A stretch of DNA of 33,003 nucleotides from Candidatus Poribacteria bacterium (GTDB taxonomy: Bacteria; Poribacteria; WGA-4E; JAJRTO01), in NCBI GenBank assembly GCA_024278235.1, contig JAJRTO010000285.1, positions 1 through 33,003 of the forward strand, given 5' to 3'. Position 1 is the stretch's first letter. The number at the start of each line of letters is the position of its first letter. Shown one piece after another: positions 7,863 to 15,869 of this stretch. Under the pieces are notes generated by a model. It was not told where the DNA came from. It saw only the letters and a program-made list of their open reading frames with translations, and ran no database searches. Made by a program: the position numbers and the translations under genes.

Positions 7863-9499
7863 ATGCATAGTCTTCGTGGCAAACTCTTACTGGCTTTGTC
7901 CTTCTTTTTTTTTTCTGTTCGCTGACGAACCACCTGTGCGGGACAGCCAGTGCCCAAGTAAACACAACCACCTCGTTCTCCTATGATCTGATCAAGGCGG
8001 GGGGAGAATGGTCGAGAGAATCTGAGCAGCGCATCAACCTATCGCTCACAGGGAAAACCGGCCTGGCGAAATTGTTGGGCCTCAATGTTGGCGTCCTGCA
8101 AAGGGGCAAAGAACGGGATCTCCTGGGAGGATTCACGCCAACATACAACCTTAATTTGCAGGGGAAACACTATACGCTTGCCAGCGGCTATTCTGTACGC
8201 ACGTTCAGAGGGATGGTAAATCCACGCCTCTATGAGAATCTGACCGTTACTTTACCTGGATTGCCGACTTTCCGCATGGCTTACGCGAAACAAGATACAA
8301 GAGATACCGCAGAAGAACCCAAGATAAACTCCAGCAGAATCAACATGCAACTTGGACTGGAGGATGAGCTTGGACCCTTTCGCGTCCGGTTAGACAAGGT
8401 GGAATACACTTCAAAGGATCTGATCCGGGGACCCACTTACGACATCAAATCTTCCGATACCACTGGCGAAGCGATCTTCGCCTATTCCTACAGACGGTTA
8501 TTTTCTCTGAGTGGACAGTACAAGCTGGGAGAGCTTCGTACAGAACGAGCCACAACGGGGGAGACCTATGAGGAAACGCGGGATTTCTCTGCAGGATTTC
8601 GTATTAGCCCCGTACCCACTATCACACTGTCCGGAACGATGCTCGGACGGCAAGAACAGAGTAGTGGATTCACGGGGGATCTCACGATGGACTCACTGAC
8701 GAACCGGATCCAATTGATGCTTCAGCCATTGCGAGGTATTCTCATGAATACCACCTATTCCAAGAACGATATTTCTGAGAGCGAACAGCGTCCTGTTTTG
8801 AATGAGAGCTTGTCGGTGACGCTCTATGTGGAACCTCGACAAGGATTGGTGTTTTCCGGCTATGTCACCGCTCATGATTCCAGTGAAGACAGTCAGCGGC
8901 TGCTATCTCTCAGGAGAAGTTCCTTCGATTTACGAGCCGAACCCATTGAGGGGATCAACGTCATATCGCGTATCGATTCATCTGAGTCCACCAATTTCGT
9001 AAGTGATCTCCGCAACAGCAGGAACAATGTCGTCACAAGATTAGAAGCGATTCCCACAGCAAACTTGAGGACCGAAGTCAGTTATGACTGGCAGAGGTCG
9101 AGTCGGTGGTCACGCGGTCGAACTGACGATGAAACTCAGCACACACTTGCATTCGATTTGAATTATTCTTTCATTCGTATGTTGGATCTCAACCTCAGAT
9201 ACAGCAAGAACATATCAACCGCATGGGAGGGCAGCACAAATTCTCTGACATATGGTATCAACTATCAGAGAGACGGATCGAATATCTCTATCCGGTACAG
9301 TAAGACGGAAAGCCCTGAAATTGATCCTTTATCCCTGCGCAGGAAGCTTTCCGCAACCAATATTTTCACCAGTGAGATCAGACAAGAGATAAGCCGGGGC
9401 AATTATCTAAGTTTACGTTATGAAACCCGCTCCGACAACAGGCAGTTCGGCCCTGGTAAGACAACAAGGATCTCATTCCAGGGAAATCTCAGGTTTTGA
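7863..9499 (+). CDS. Outer-membrane beta-barrel (porin-like), signal peptide frameshifted at poly-T
   Basis: The downstream open frame begins formally at a TTG (8072) with no ribosome site and no signal peptide, but homology-free inspection shows the true beginning further left. An ATG at 7863 encodes HSLRGKLLLALSFFF, a classic n-region and hydrophobic core, then meets TGA. Shifting frame inside the T10 run (7905-7914) continues as CSLTNHLCGTASAQVNTTT, with ASA a signal-peptidase site. Eleven or eight T would restore one frame of about 545 residues. The mature protein is a long series of alternating beta-strand segments with many Arg/Asp/Ser turns and ends RISFQGNLRF, the C-terminal Phe typical of BAM-assembled barrels. 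It follows a multiheme cytochrome by 126 bp, fitting the porin of a porin-cytochrome conduit. Family assignment (MtrB/PioB/OmbB-like role) is inferred from context only. Confidence 0.72.
7905..7914 (+). repeat. Homopolymer T10 in signal-peptide codons
   Basis: Ten consecutive T inside the hydrophobic core of the beta-barrel signal peptide. The upstream ATG frame and the long downstream frame differ by one base across it. This is either a contingency (phase-variable) tract or a homopolymer length error. Confidence 0.85.
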
Positions 9500-9526
9500 T
9501 GGATGCCTTTGACTGGAGGCGCGACT

Positions 9527-12430
9527 ATGGTTGCTCTATCAGAAAGTCTCAATACAAAAATCATCCTTGCAGTTGTCCTCTCGCTCGCTATGATGCTGGC
9601 CGCTTCTTTTTATCTACTTGGTGAATACCAGAAGACGCAACTCATGAGGCATATGAAGGCTTACTCGAGCCAGCTCAACGAAGCGATCCGTCTTAACTTA
9701 GAACATAAGATGCTCAGAAACGAAGTGAAAGACATTTATAACAGCATTCGAGAATTGGAGGATCAACGGTATATCGAGAGGGTACGGGTCCTCGATACGG
9801 AGGGAAAGGTAGCCTTTTCTCCCAAGCAGGATGAGGGAGACAAAACATTGGAGACCTTCCTCCCGATGACCTATCGCCAGTTCTCTGATATGGAGACATC
9901 GGCTTCTCCCAGGCAAACAGTGTTTGAAAATCTGAAAAAACAGAGCATACTACGTAGCACTTACTACATCCCCAATCAAATCGAGTGCCAGACATGCCAT
10001 GCTAAAGAACAGAAGATACTTGGTACGTTGCTTATTGACACTTCGCTGACAGGGGTCGAGCGTGAGATGGCAAGTCTCTCCGGAATCATGTTTTTCGTGG
10101 GACTGGTCACTCTGCTCTCTGCTGCTTCTGTCATTATTGTCGTCCTTCGGAGATTAGTCATTAAACCGATTGAACTCTTGGCTCTTGGTACGCAGAAACT
10201 GGCGGATGGGGAACGGGATTATCGAATCCAGACTCAGGCAAAGGACGAAATTGGGAACCTGACGAACTCTTTCAACATGATGGCTGGCAAGCTGAAGGAC
10301 TCACAAGAGAAGCTTGAGAACTTTAACGAAGAACTTCAGCAGGAGGTGGAAAGAAAAACTCAGCAGATAAAGGCCAATGCTGATATGCTGCTGGCTGCAA
10401 CCCAAACGTTCAATGAATTGACCCTGGCTGCTCTGCACGATGACACCGAGGTGCTATTCGAGAATCCGCACCTGAGGAAGTGCTGGGAGGAACACAGTTG
10501 CAAGAAAACCGACTGTTCCGCATACGGCTCGGACGATCTCCGCTGCTGGCAAATTGCAGGAACATTCTGCGACGATGAAGTGACGGGGCATTTTGCCGTT
10601 GAACTGGGAGATTGCCGAAAGTGTCGGGTGTTTCAAGCGAGCATCGGGACGGAGCCCATCATCCAGATCGGTGAAAACTTCAACAACATGATGTATCACC
10701 TCAGAAGTCAGCAGCAGAAACTCATCGATTTCAGCGAGCAACTCCAGGAGAAAAACAGGGAACTCCTGCAACGGAACGCCGAGCTGGCCACCCTACTCGA
10801 TATCGGGGCAGAGTTCTCTCATTCCGTTGAATTCCAGCGTGTCATCGACAAGATTCTCATGAAGACCAACGAGTTCTTCGGTAGCCACTCTACCGTACTT
10901 TTCCTGCTGGACGAGGACAAAACCCAGTTTACCACATTTTCCATAGGATGGGAGGATGAGGAGGATGTCAGGGACAAACTCCCCGCTCATTGTGGTGTGC
11001 CCGGCTGGGTCGTCGCACATGGCCGACCCATGCTTATTCATGACACCACCGAAGATTCTCGGTTCAAACAGATATATCAAAAGCAGACAGTGCGTTCTAT
11101 TCTGATGGTACCGATAGGTGTCAACGGAAAAATCGTCGGCACTCTGGGTACGGCAAGCCTGGATACGAACTGCTACAACGAAGAGCAGATTGATTTCCTT
11201 ATGGCGATTGCAAACTATGCGGCAGTCGCCATGGAGAATGCGCAACTTTTCGAGCAGCAGAAACGCTCCTATAGTCAACTGGAAGAAGCGCATGAGCAGA
11301 TGATCCGCACGGAGAAGTTAGCGGCCTTGGGCGAAATGGTTTCAGGCATCGCCCATAATTTCAACAATATCCTGGCAGGAATATTGGGGTACACGCAGTT
11401 ACTGCAAACGAAGGTCAATGATCCACAGATACTGACCAAGCTCAATATCATCGAAAAGGCAACTTTGTCCGGTGCAGATACAGTGAAGCGCATGCGAGAT
11501 TTCGCAAGGAAAGCAGCATCGAGCGAGGAACTTTTTCCATTGAATATCAATGAAATCGTTGAATCTGCTCTGAAGCTCACGGAGGCATCATGGCGAAATG
11601 CGGCGCAGGAGAAGGGGATCAACATCGATGTGCACACGGATCTCGGAAAGGTAAGCCCTATCCTGGGCAATGCTGCGGAACTGCTTGAGACACTGAGCAA
11701 TATGATCCTGAATGCGGTCGATGCGATGCCGGAAGGTGGCGAGATCATGCTGAGGACGTTCTCCGATGCAAAATCCATCATGATTACGGTGACAGATACG
11801 GGTATCGGTATGTCCAATGAGATACAACGGAAGATCTTCGATCCGTTCTTCACGACGAAAGGCACCCAGGGAACGGGACTCGGGTTGAGTATCTCTCACT
11901 CGGCGATCCAACGGCACGGTGGTCGCATCAGCGTAGATAGCACAGAAGGCCAGGGCACGACTTTCACGATCACGCTTCCGATATCTGTGGATCGGCGTGA
12001 CACCGTGAAAGGGGAGGAGCCGGAAGTTGTCAAGCAGGAAGAACGGGTCCGAATCCTGGTTGTCGAAGATGACAACATGGTACGCAACGTTGTCACAAGT
12101 GTACTCACTGAGGATAGGCATGATGTCACAGCAGCCAGCAATGGAGATGAGGCCCTTGAATTCCTTCGGATCTCCAGTTATCATATTGTTCTGACGGACC
12201 TCGGCATGCCCGGAGTAACGGGTTGGGAGGTAGCTCGAGCTGCCAAGAACGCTTGCCCAGATACGCTTGTGATTATGCTTAGCGGTTATGGACTGGAAAT
12301 GTCCAAAGATGAACTTCGCGATAAATGCGTGGATATATCGCTAGACAAGCCCATCCAAATACAAAGATTGCGAAATATAATCAATGAAGTCATCTCCTCT
12401 ACGAATAACCATGAAGCGAACGCCCATTAG
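9527..12430 (+). CDS. Hybrid sensor histidine kinase with periplasmic heme-c site, two-CW, GAF and REC domains
   Basis: 967 residues from ATG 9527, which has GGAGG at 9515-9519; the earlier ATG (9503) lacks one. Order: TM1 (about 13-32), periplasmic domain with C154-Q-T-C157-H158, TM2 (about 190-210), HAMP, coiled coil, and a Cys-rich block with two CW pairs (C319-W320, C340-W341) and further cysteines, like the 'two-CW' domain seen in Geobacter-type sensors. A second coiled coil and a GAF domain (about 415-570) follow, then the HisKA H-box SGIAHNFNN (H610), HATPase with N-box NAVDAM, DTGIGM and GTGLGLS, and a C-terminal receiver with phosphoacceptor D891 (LTDLGMPG). The single CXXCH in the periplasm should bind heme c, suggesting redox, NO or O2 sensing. 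It starts 27 bases after the barrel gene and overlaps the next lipoprotein gene, so it probably senses conditions relevant to this cytochrome system. No separate DNA-binding output is encoded nearby. Confidence 0.93.
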   Translation: MVALSESLNTKIILAVVLSLAMMLAASFYLLGEYQKTQLMRHMKAYSSQLNEAIRLNLEHKMLRNEVKDIYNSIRELEDQRYIERVRVLDTEGKVAFSPKQDEGDKTLETFLPMTYRQFSDMETSASPRQTVFENLKKQSILRSTYYIPNQIECQTCHAKEQKILGTLLIDTSLTGVEREMASLSGIMFFVGLVTLLSAASVIIVVLRRLVIKPIELLALGTQKLADGERDYRIQTQAKDEIGNLTNSFNMMAGKLKDSQEKLENFNEELQQEVERKTQQIKANADMLLAATQTFNELTLAALHDDTEVLFENPHLRKCWEEHSCKKTDCSAYGSDDLRCWQIAGTFCDDEVTGHFAVELGDCRKCRVFQASIGTEPIIQIGENFNNMMYHLRSQQQKLIDFSEQLQEKNRELLQRNAELATLLDIGAEFSHSVEFQRVIDKILMKTNEFFGSHSTVLFLLDEDKTQFTTFSIGWEDEEDVRDKLPAHCGVPGWVVAHGRPMLIHDTTEDSRFKQIYQKQTVRSILMVPIGVNGKIVGTLGTASLDTNCYNEEQIDFLMAIANYAAVAMENAQLFEQQKRSYSQLEEAHEQMIRTEKLAALGEMVSGIAHNFNNILAGILGYTQLLQTKVNDPQILTKLNIIEKATLSGADTVKRMRDFARKAASSEELFPLNINEIVESALKLTEASWRNAAQEKGINIDVHTDLGKVSPILGNAAELLETLSNMILNAVDAMPEGGEIMLRTFSDAKSIMITVTDTGIGMSNEIQRKIFDPFFTTKGTQGTGLGLSISHSAIQRHGGRISVDSTEGQGTTFTITLPISVDRRDTVKGEEPEVVKQEERVRILVVEDDNMVRNVVTSVLTEDRHDVTAASNGDEALEFLRISSYHIVLTDLGMPGVTGWEVARAAKNACPDTLVIMLSGYGLEMSKDELRDKCVDISLDKPIQIQRLRNIINEVISSTNNHEANAH

Positions 12431-13058
12431 CAAGACGCCGGTGATATATTTCTTACTCGTATTGCTGGTCGCTGTCATCGTGGTGGGATGTGCGGGTCCT
12501 CATGTCTACATCCATCCCAGTCCGGGACTGGATAGAATCAAGCGGATCGCTGTCCTGCCGTTTGAGAACTTCTCGAAGGACGACAAAGCTGGTGACAAGG
12601 TACGGGTTACTTTTGTCATTGAACTCTTGATGGTCGGCAGTTTTGATGTGATGGATATTGGTGAAGTGGACAGGATACTCCAACAGAAAGGGCTCATATA
12701 TGGCAGGAGTTCAGGTATGCCTCCTACCATTAGTGCACCTGGAACAGAAGAACAATCGGTGACCACCGTGCCGCTCAGCAGGCAGATAGGAGAGGCACTG
12801 AATGTCCAGGCGATACTCCTCGGATCTGTCGAAGCCTATAATGCCGAGCGAGTTGCGGATCGTACCATCCCTGAGGTCAGTATTGCGGTGAGGTTGATCG
12901 ATGTCGATACCAATATCATCATCTGGGCAAGTACGCATACCCGACGGGGGAGCGCAGGAATCCCCATTCTTGGATGGGGAAAGATCAGTTCCCTGAGCAC
13001 ACTGTCTCAGCACGTTATTCAAGACATGGCCAACGCTTTAGCCAAATACACCCGTTGA
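12411..13058 (+). CDS. CsgG-like lipoprotein
   Basis: 215 residues from ATG 12411, which gives a standard lipoprotein leader (KRTPISK, hydrophobic core, VVGC lipobox, lipidated Cys27). The ATG at 12384 in the same frame would add nine non-leader residues. The gene overlaps the kinase by 20 bases and has no clear Shine-Dalgarno, so coupled translation is likely. The body begins RIAVLPFENFS, continues with a helix-rich part (VIELLMVGSFDVMDIGEVDRIL) and LLGSVEAY, and ends with VRLIDVDTNIIIWAS. This is the pattern of the CsgG/HfaB and related (GNA1162-like) outer-membrane or periplasmic lipoproteins. It lacks the full length of E. coli CsgG, so pore formation is uncertain. It is a clear paralog of the N-terminal half of the next gene. 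A role in envelope assembly or export of the cytochrome or propeller proteins is inference. Confidence 0.72.
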   Translation: MKRTPISKTPVIYFLLVLLVAVIVVGCAGPHVYIHPSPGLDRIKRIAVLPFENFSKDDKAGDKVRVTFVIELLMVGSFDVMDIGEVDRILQQKGLIYGRSSGMPPTISAPGTEEQSVTTVPLSRQIGEALNVQAILLGSVEAYNAERVADRTIPEVSIAVRLIDVDTNIIIWASTHTRRGSAGIPILGWGKISSLSTLSQHVIQDMANALAKYTR

Positions 13059-13091
13059 TACACGAGGAACCAGTATACCGAAAGGAACGCG

Positions 13092-14510
13092 GTGTTCGAT
13101 CTCATCGTTTCATTGGACCGAACAGCCCACTGGCAGAGGATAGCAGTGCTCTTGATGAGCATACTGCTTGGTGTATCCGGATGCGCAAAAGCCCCCGTAA
13201 GAGGATATCTCAAACGTGGTATAACACCCGCACATGTGGGTACTCTAGCGGTGCTTCCCTTCGACAATATCAGTGGTCATCCCGATGCCGGAAAAAAAGT
13301 CGTCAATCTTTTGCTGACGGAACTTGCTCGCGCTGAACTGTTTGAAATAGCGGAGGCCGGGGAGATCGAGAAATCGCTACGGCGCCTGAGGATCCGAACG
13401 ACAGCAGAACTCGATCTGGCTAAACTCCAAGAGTTGGGACAGCAGATCAATGCCCGGACGGTGATTGTTGGCTCCGTGGATGAGTACGAAGTACGTCAAG
13501 AGAGAGCCGAATCCATCCCTATCGTTGCCGTAAACGCCCGGATGCTCGACACTGAAACGGGAGACATCCTCTGGGCGGCCAGCCACGTGCATGATGGAGA
13601 CGATTGGGAAACAGTCTTTGGCTTTGGAAAGATCACCTCGCTGAGTCAACTCGCAAAGACCGTTATCTCAGAGATGGTGGAATCGTTGGTGCAGGGATTG
13701 ACAACACCACAAAGACCAGGTCAGCCAAGCATACCATACCGGAAAACAGGGAGACCGAGTTCGACAATAGGGCCTGTGTATCCAGAAGATCCGTATGCAG
13801 TACCCTCTTTGACGCTGGAGAAAAAGGTCACTCCGCCATCTATTGCCCTCGGTCAGACGGTCACATTCGACATCATCGTTTCCAATACTGGTAGAGGACG
13901 GGCCACGAATGTCGTTATCCTGGACAAGCTCCCACCCAGTTTGAAATATAAAAAAGCAACGGACAACGGGATCCTCGATGCCATCGGCCATGTAAGGTGG
14001 CAGATCGATGTGCTGCGACCGAATGAGACAAAGGAAGTGAAACTGACGGTGATGGGCTTTACAGCAGGGCGTCACCTCAATGAGGTGACGGTCTCAAGTC
14101 GAGAGGGAGCGAAAGCGATGGGCAATGCCATCGTCACCGTCGTTGCAAGACCTGCCATCCGGATGACCATGACGGTCAGACAAAACCTCATCTCCGTTGG
14201 CAAGAATACAACCTATGCTATTGTGGTGGAGAACAAGGGGGCAGGAGCTGCGACGGGCGTTCTTGTGGTGGATAGTGTCCCGAAGAAAATGAAGATCATA
14301 CAGGCTACCTCCAGTGTCGGAACATATACGATACAAGAGAACACCATCACCTTCAACATCGGGACGATAGAACCCGGGGAGAAAGTACTTCTCACTGTTC
14401 ACGTCAAGGCGATCGGAACCGGAAACGTCGTCAACAGTGCCGAATTGACATTGCATGAATTCAGATATCCCATGACGGTTGAGGAACCAACGACGATCTT
14501 CGAAGATTAA
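13092..14510 (+). CDS. CsgG-like lipoprotein fused to two DUF11-like domains
   Basis: 472 residues from GTG 13092, with AAAGGA at 13081-13086. The leader ends in GVSGC (Cys31), a lipobox. Residues about 50-210 repeat the CsgG-like fold of the preceding gene (LAVLPFDNIS, VGSVDEYEV, ARMLDTETGDILWAASH, GFGKITSLSQLAKTVISEM). After a Pro-rich linker there are two tandem DUF11-type Ig-like domains. The first starts LTLEKKVTPPSIALGQTVTF and the second TMTVRQNLISVGKNTTYAIV, each with the SNTGxGxATNV / ENKGAGAATGV signature. DUF11 domains are found in large surface proteins of many bacteria. The combination with a CsgG-like lipoprotein is unusual in my knowledge. It probably lies in the same operon as the kinase and the lipoprotein before it. 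Function unknown; a periplasm-spanning or surface-exposed scaffold is plausible. Confidence 0.75.
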   Translation: MFDLIVSLDRTAHWQRIAVLLMSILLGVSGCAKAPVRGYLKRGITPAHVGTLAVLPFDNISGHPDAGKKVVNLLLTELARAELFEIAEAGEIEKSLRRLRIRTTAELDLAKLQELGQQINARTVIVGSVDEYEVRQERAESIPIVAVNARMLDTETGDILWAASHVHDGDDWETVFGFGKITSLSQLAKTVISEMVESLVQGLTTPQRPGQPSIPYRKTGRPSSTIGPVYPEDPYAVPSLTLEKKVTPPSIALGQTVTFDIIVSNTGRGRATNVVILDKLPPSLKYKKATDNGILDAIGHVRWQIDVLRPNETKEVKLTVMGFTAGRHLNEVTVSSREGAKAMGNAIVTVVARPAIRMTMTVRQNLISVGKNTTYAIVVENKGAGAATGVLVVDSVPKKMKIIQATSSVGTYTIQENTITFNIGTIEPGEKVLLTVHVKAIGTGNVVNSAELTLHEFRYPMTVEEPTTIFED

Positions 14511-14512
14511 GC

Positions 14513-14547
14513 AGATTGAAGATTGAAGATTGAAGATTGAAGATTGG
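14513..14547 (+). repeat. Tandem heptamer AGATTGA x5
   Basis: Five consecutive 7-base units AGATTGA (last one AGATTGG) directly after the stop of the DUF11 lipoprotein gene. No gene or hairpin explains it; it lies in the 144-bp gap before the parvulin gene. Confidence 0.9.
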
Positions 14548-14654
14548 TAAAGCCCGATTATCACTGGTGTTTTTCGCCTCGAAAGTTCATGATCTCTTCT
14601 GAAACTTGCTTAAATCTGAAGATTAAAAAAACAAATTCAAGGAGTTAGAGACCG

Positions 14655-15641
14655 ATGAAACAGCAAATCAAACGCATACCCGCAAGCCTTGTCATCGACA
14701 TCGCAGGCACTTGCCTGATGACACTCTTGGTGGTCTTATTCCTGGCAGGTTGTGCCACAACGACTCAGGTAGTCAACGAAAATGCGGTATCCATCGCTGC
14801 TGATGGCGAGGCCACAGACAAATCGCCAGAGAAGGCTGAAACAGCGGAGCAGACAAATGCTGCAGAAGAGGTGGTTTTGGCAACGGTCAACGGTGAAACA
14901 ATCACCATCAAGGAGTACAACGAAAAACTGAAGCGGCTGTCCGCCTTTGAGAGAGCCAGATATCGTAGCGAAGCAGGACACAAGAACTTTCTAGATGCTC
15001 TGATTCTTCAGCTACTTATGGTACAGAAAGCAAAACAGATGGGGCTTGATCAAGACGAGGATGTCCGCAGCAAGATTGAGGCGCTCACACGGGAAGTGAC
15101 GGAACGCGTGTTGGCGGACGCATTGGTCGAGCGAGAAGTGATGGATAAAACCGTCGTAACGGATAAAGAGGCCAAAGAATACTATGCCAAACACAGGGAT
15201 GAGTTCGTAGAAAAAGAAAAGATAAGCGCGCGGCATATCCTGGTGGCAACAGAGGAAGAAGCCCAGGCCATCCTTGATGAACTCGCAAACGGGGCAGATT
15301 TTGCGAAGCTGGCAGAGGAGAAATCGAAGGATCGCGGTACGGCAAAGAAAGGTGGAGATCTGGGTTACTTTGAGCGTGGCAGTATGACACCTGACTTTGA
15401 GGAGGCGTGCCTCAGCTTACAGATTGGTGAGATCAGTGGCATCGTGAAAACCGTGTTTGGATACCACATCATAAAGCTGGAAGACAAAAAGGAAGCATCC
15501 CCCAAAGAGTTTTACGAAGTGACGGACGAAATCAAGAAGAAACTCATCGCTGACAAACGACGGGAGGCATATCAAAACTGGATCGAGCAGTTGAAAAAGG
15601 AAGCCAAGATAGAAAAAGATGAGGAATTCTTGACGCAGTGA
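14655..15641 (+). CDS. Parvulin-type peptidyl-prolyl isomerase lipoprotein (SurA/PrsA-like)
   Basis: 328 residues. ATG 14655 is preceded by AAGGAG at 14639-14644. The leader ends LFLAGC, with lipidation at Cys33. After a short low-complexity linker come a SurA-N-like helical chaperone part (ATVNGETITIKEYNEKLKRL, then LLMVQKAKQMGLDQDEDVRSKI) and a rotamase (parvulin) domain from about residue 188 to 280, with SARHILVATEEEA, GADFAKLAEEKSKD, KGGDLGYFERGSM and GYHIIKLED. A charged C-terminal helix follows. Family members catalyse cis-trans isomerisation of prolyl bonds and assist folding of exported proteins. Its position after the cytochrome, barrel and CsgG-like genes suggests it helps fold those clients at the periplasmic face of a membrane. 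The lipoprotein and PPIase calls are secure; the client is inferred. Confidence 0.92.
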   Translation: MKQQIKRIPASLVIDIAGTCLMTLLVVLFLAGCATTTQVVNENAVSIAADGEATDKSPEKAETAEQTNAAEEVVLATVNGETITIKEYNEKLKRLSAFERARYRSEAGHKNFLDALILQLLMVQKAKQMGLDQDEDVRSKIEALTREVTERVLADALVEREVMDKTVVTDKEAKEYYAKHRDEFVEKEKISARHILVATEEEAQAILDELANGADFAKLAEEKSKDRGTAKKGGDLGYFERGSMTPDFEEACLSLQIGEISGIVKTVFGYHIIKLEDKKEASPKEFYEVTDEIKKKLIADKRREAYQNWIEQLKKEAKIEKDEEFLTQ

Positions 15642-15665
15642 AACAAAAGGAAGATTGGGCGGATA

Positions 15666-15693
15666 GGCTTATGAGTTCATAGGCTCATAAGCC
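15666..15693 (+). terminator. Perfect 10-bp hairpin after parvulin gene, possible terminator
   Basis: GGCTTATGAG (15666-15675) and CTCATAAGCC (15684-15693) form a perfect stem around an 8-base loop. No T-run follows, so it may be a weak or factor-dependent terminator or an mRNA-stabilising element. Confidence 0.45.
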
Positions 15694-15766
15694 CGTCGAC
15701 CAAATTTACCTGGCCGATGACTGAAAGCTGGGCACTGAATACTATCACAAGATCAGAAAGGAGGCA

Positions 15767-15795
15767 TTGTCTCACATGTGATGGTGTGATATAAT
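15767..15795 (+). promoter_or_regulatory. Extended -10 promoter for the inner-membrane cytochrome operon
   Basis: TTGTCT (15767-15772), 17-bp spacer, TATAAT (15790-15795) preceded by TGA, giving an extended -10 (TGnTATAAT). It lies 75 bases before the start at 15870 in an otherwise gene-free 228-bp gap and should drive the three-gene cytochrome operon. Confidence 0.7.
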
Positions 15796-15869
15796 ACCTT
15801 CTGTCGTTCAAGATAGGTTGTGTTCAACAGTGTTCCATCTACTATGGGCGCGTTACATGGAAGGGAGAA

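Noticed and set aside
8072-8074. TTG at 8072 as the real start of the beta-barrel gene
   Set aside because: It has no ribosome site and no leader, while a leader and cleavage site exist immediately upstream across the T-run.
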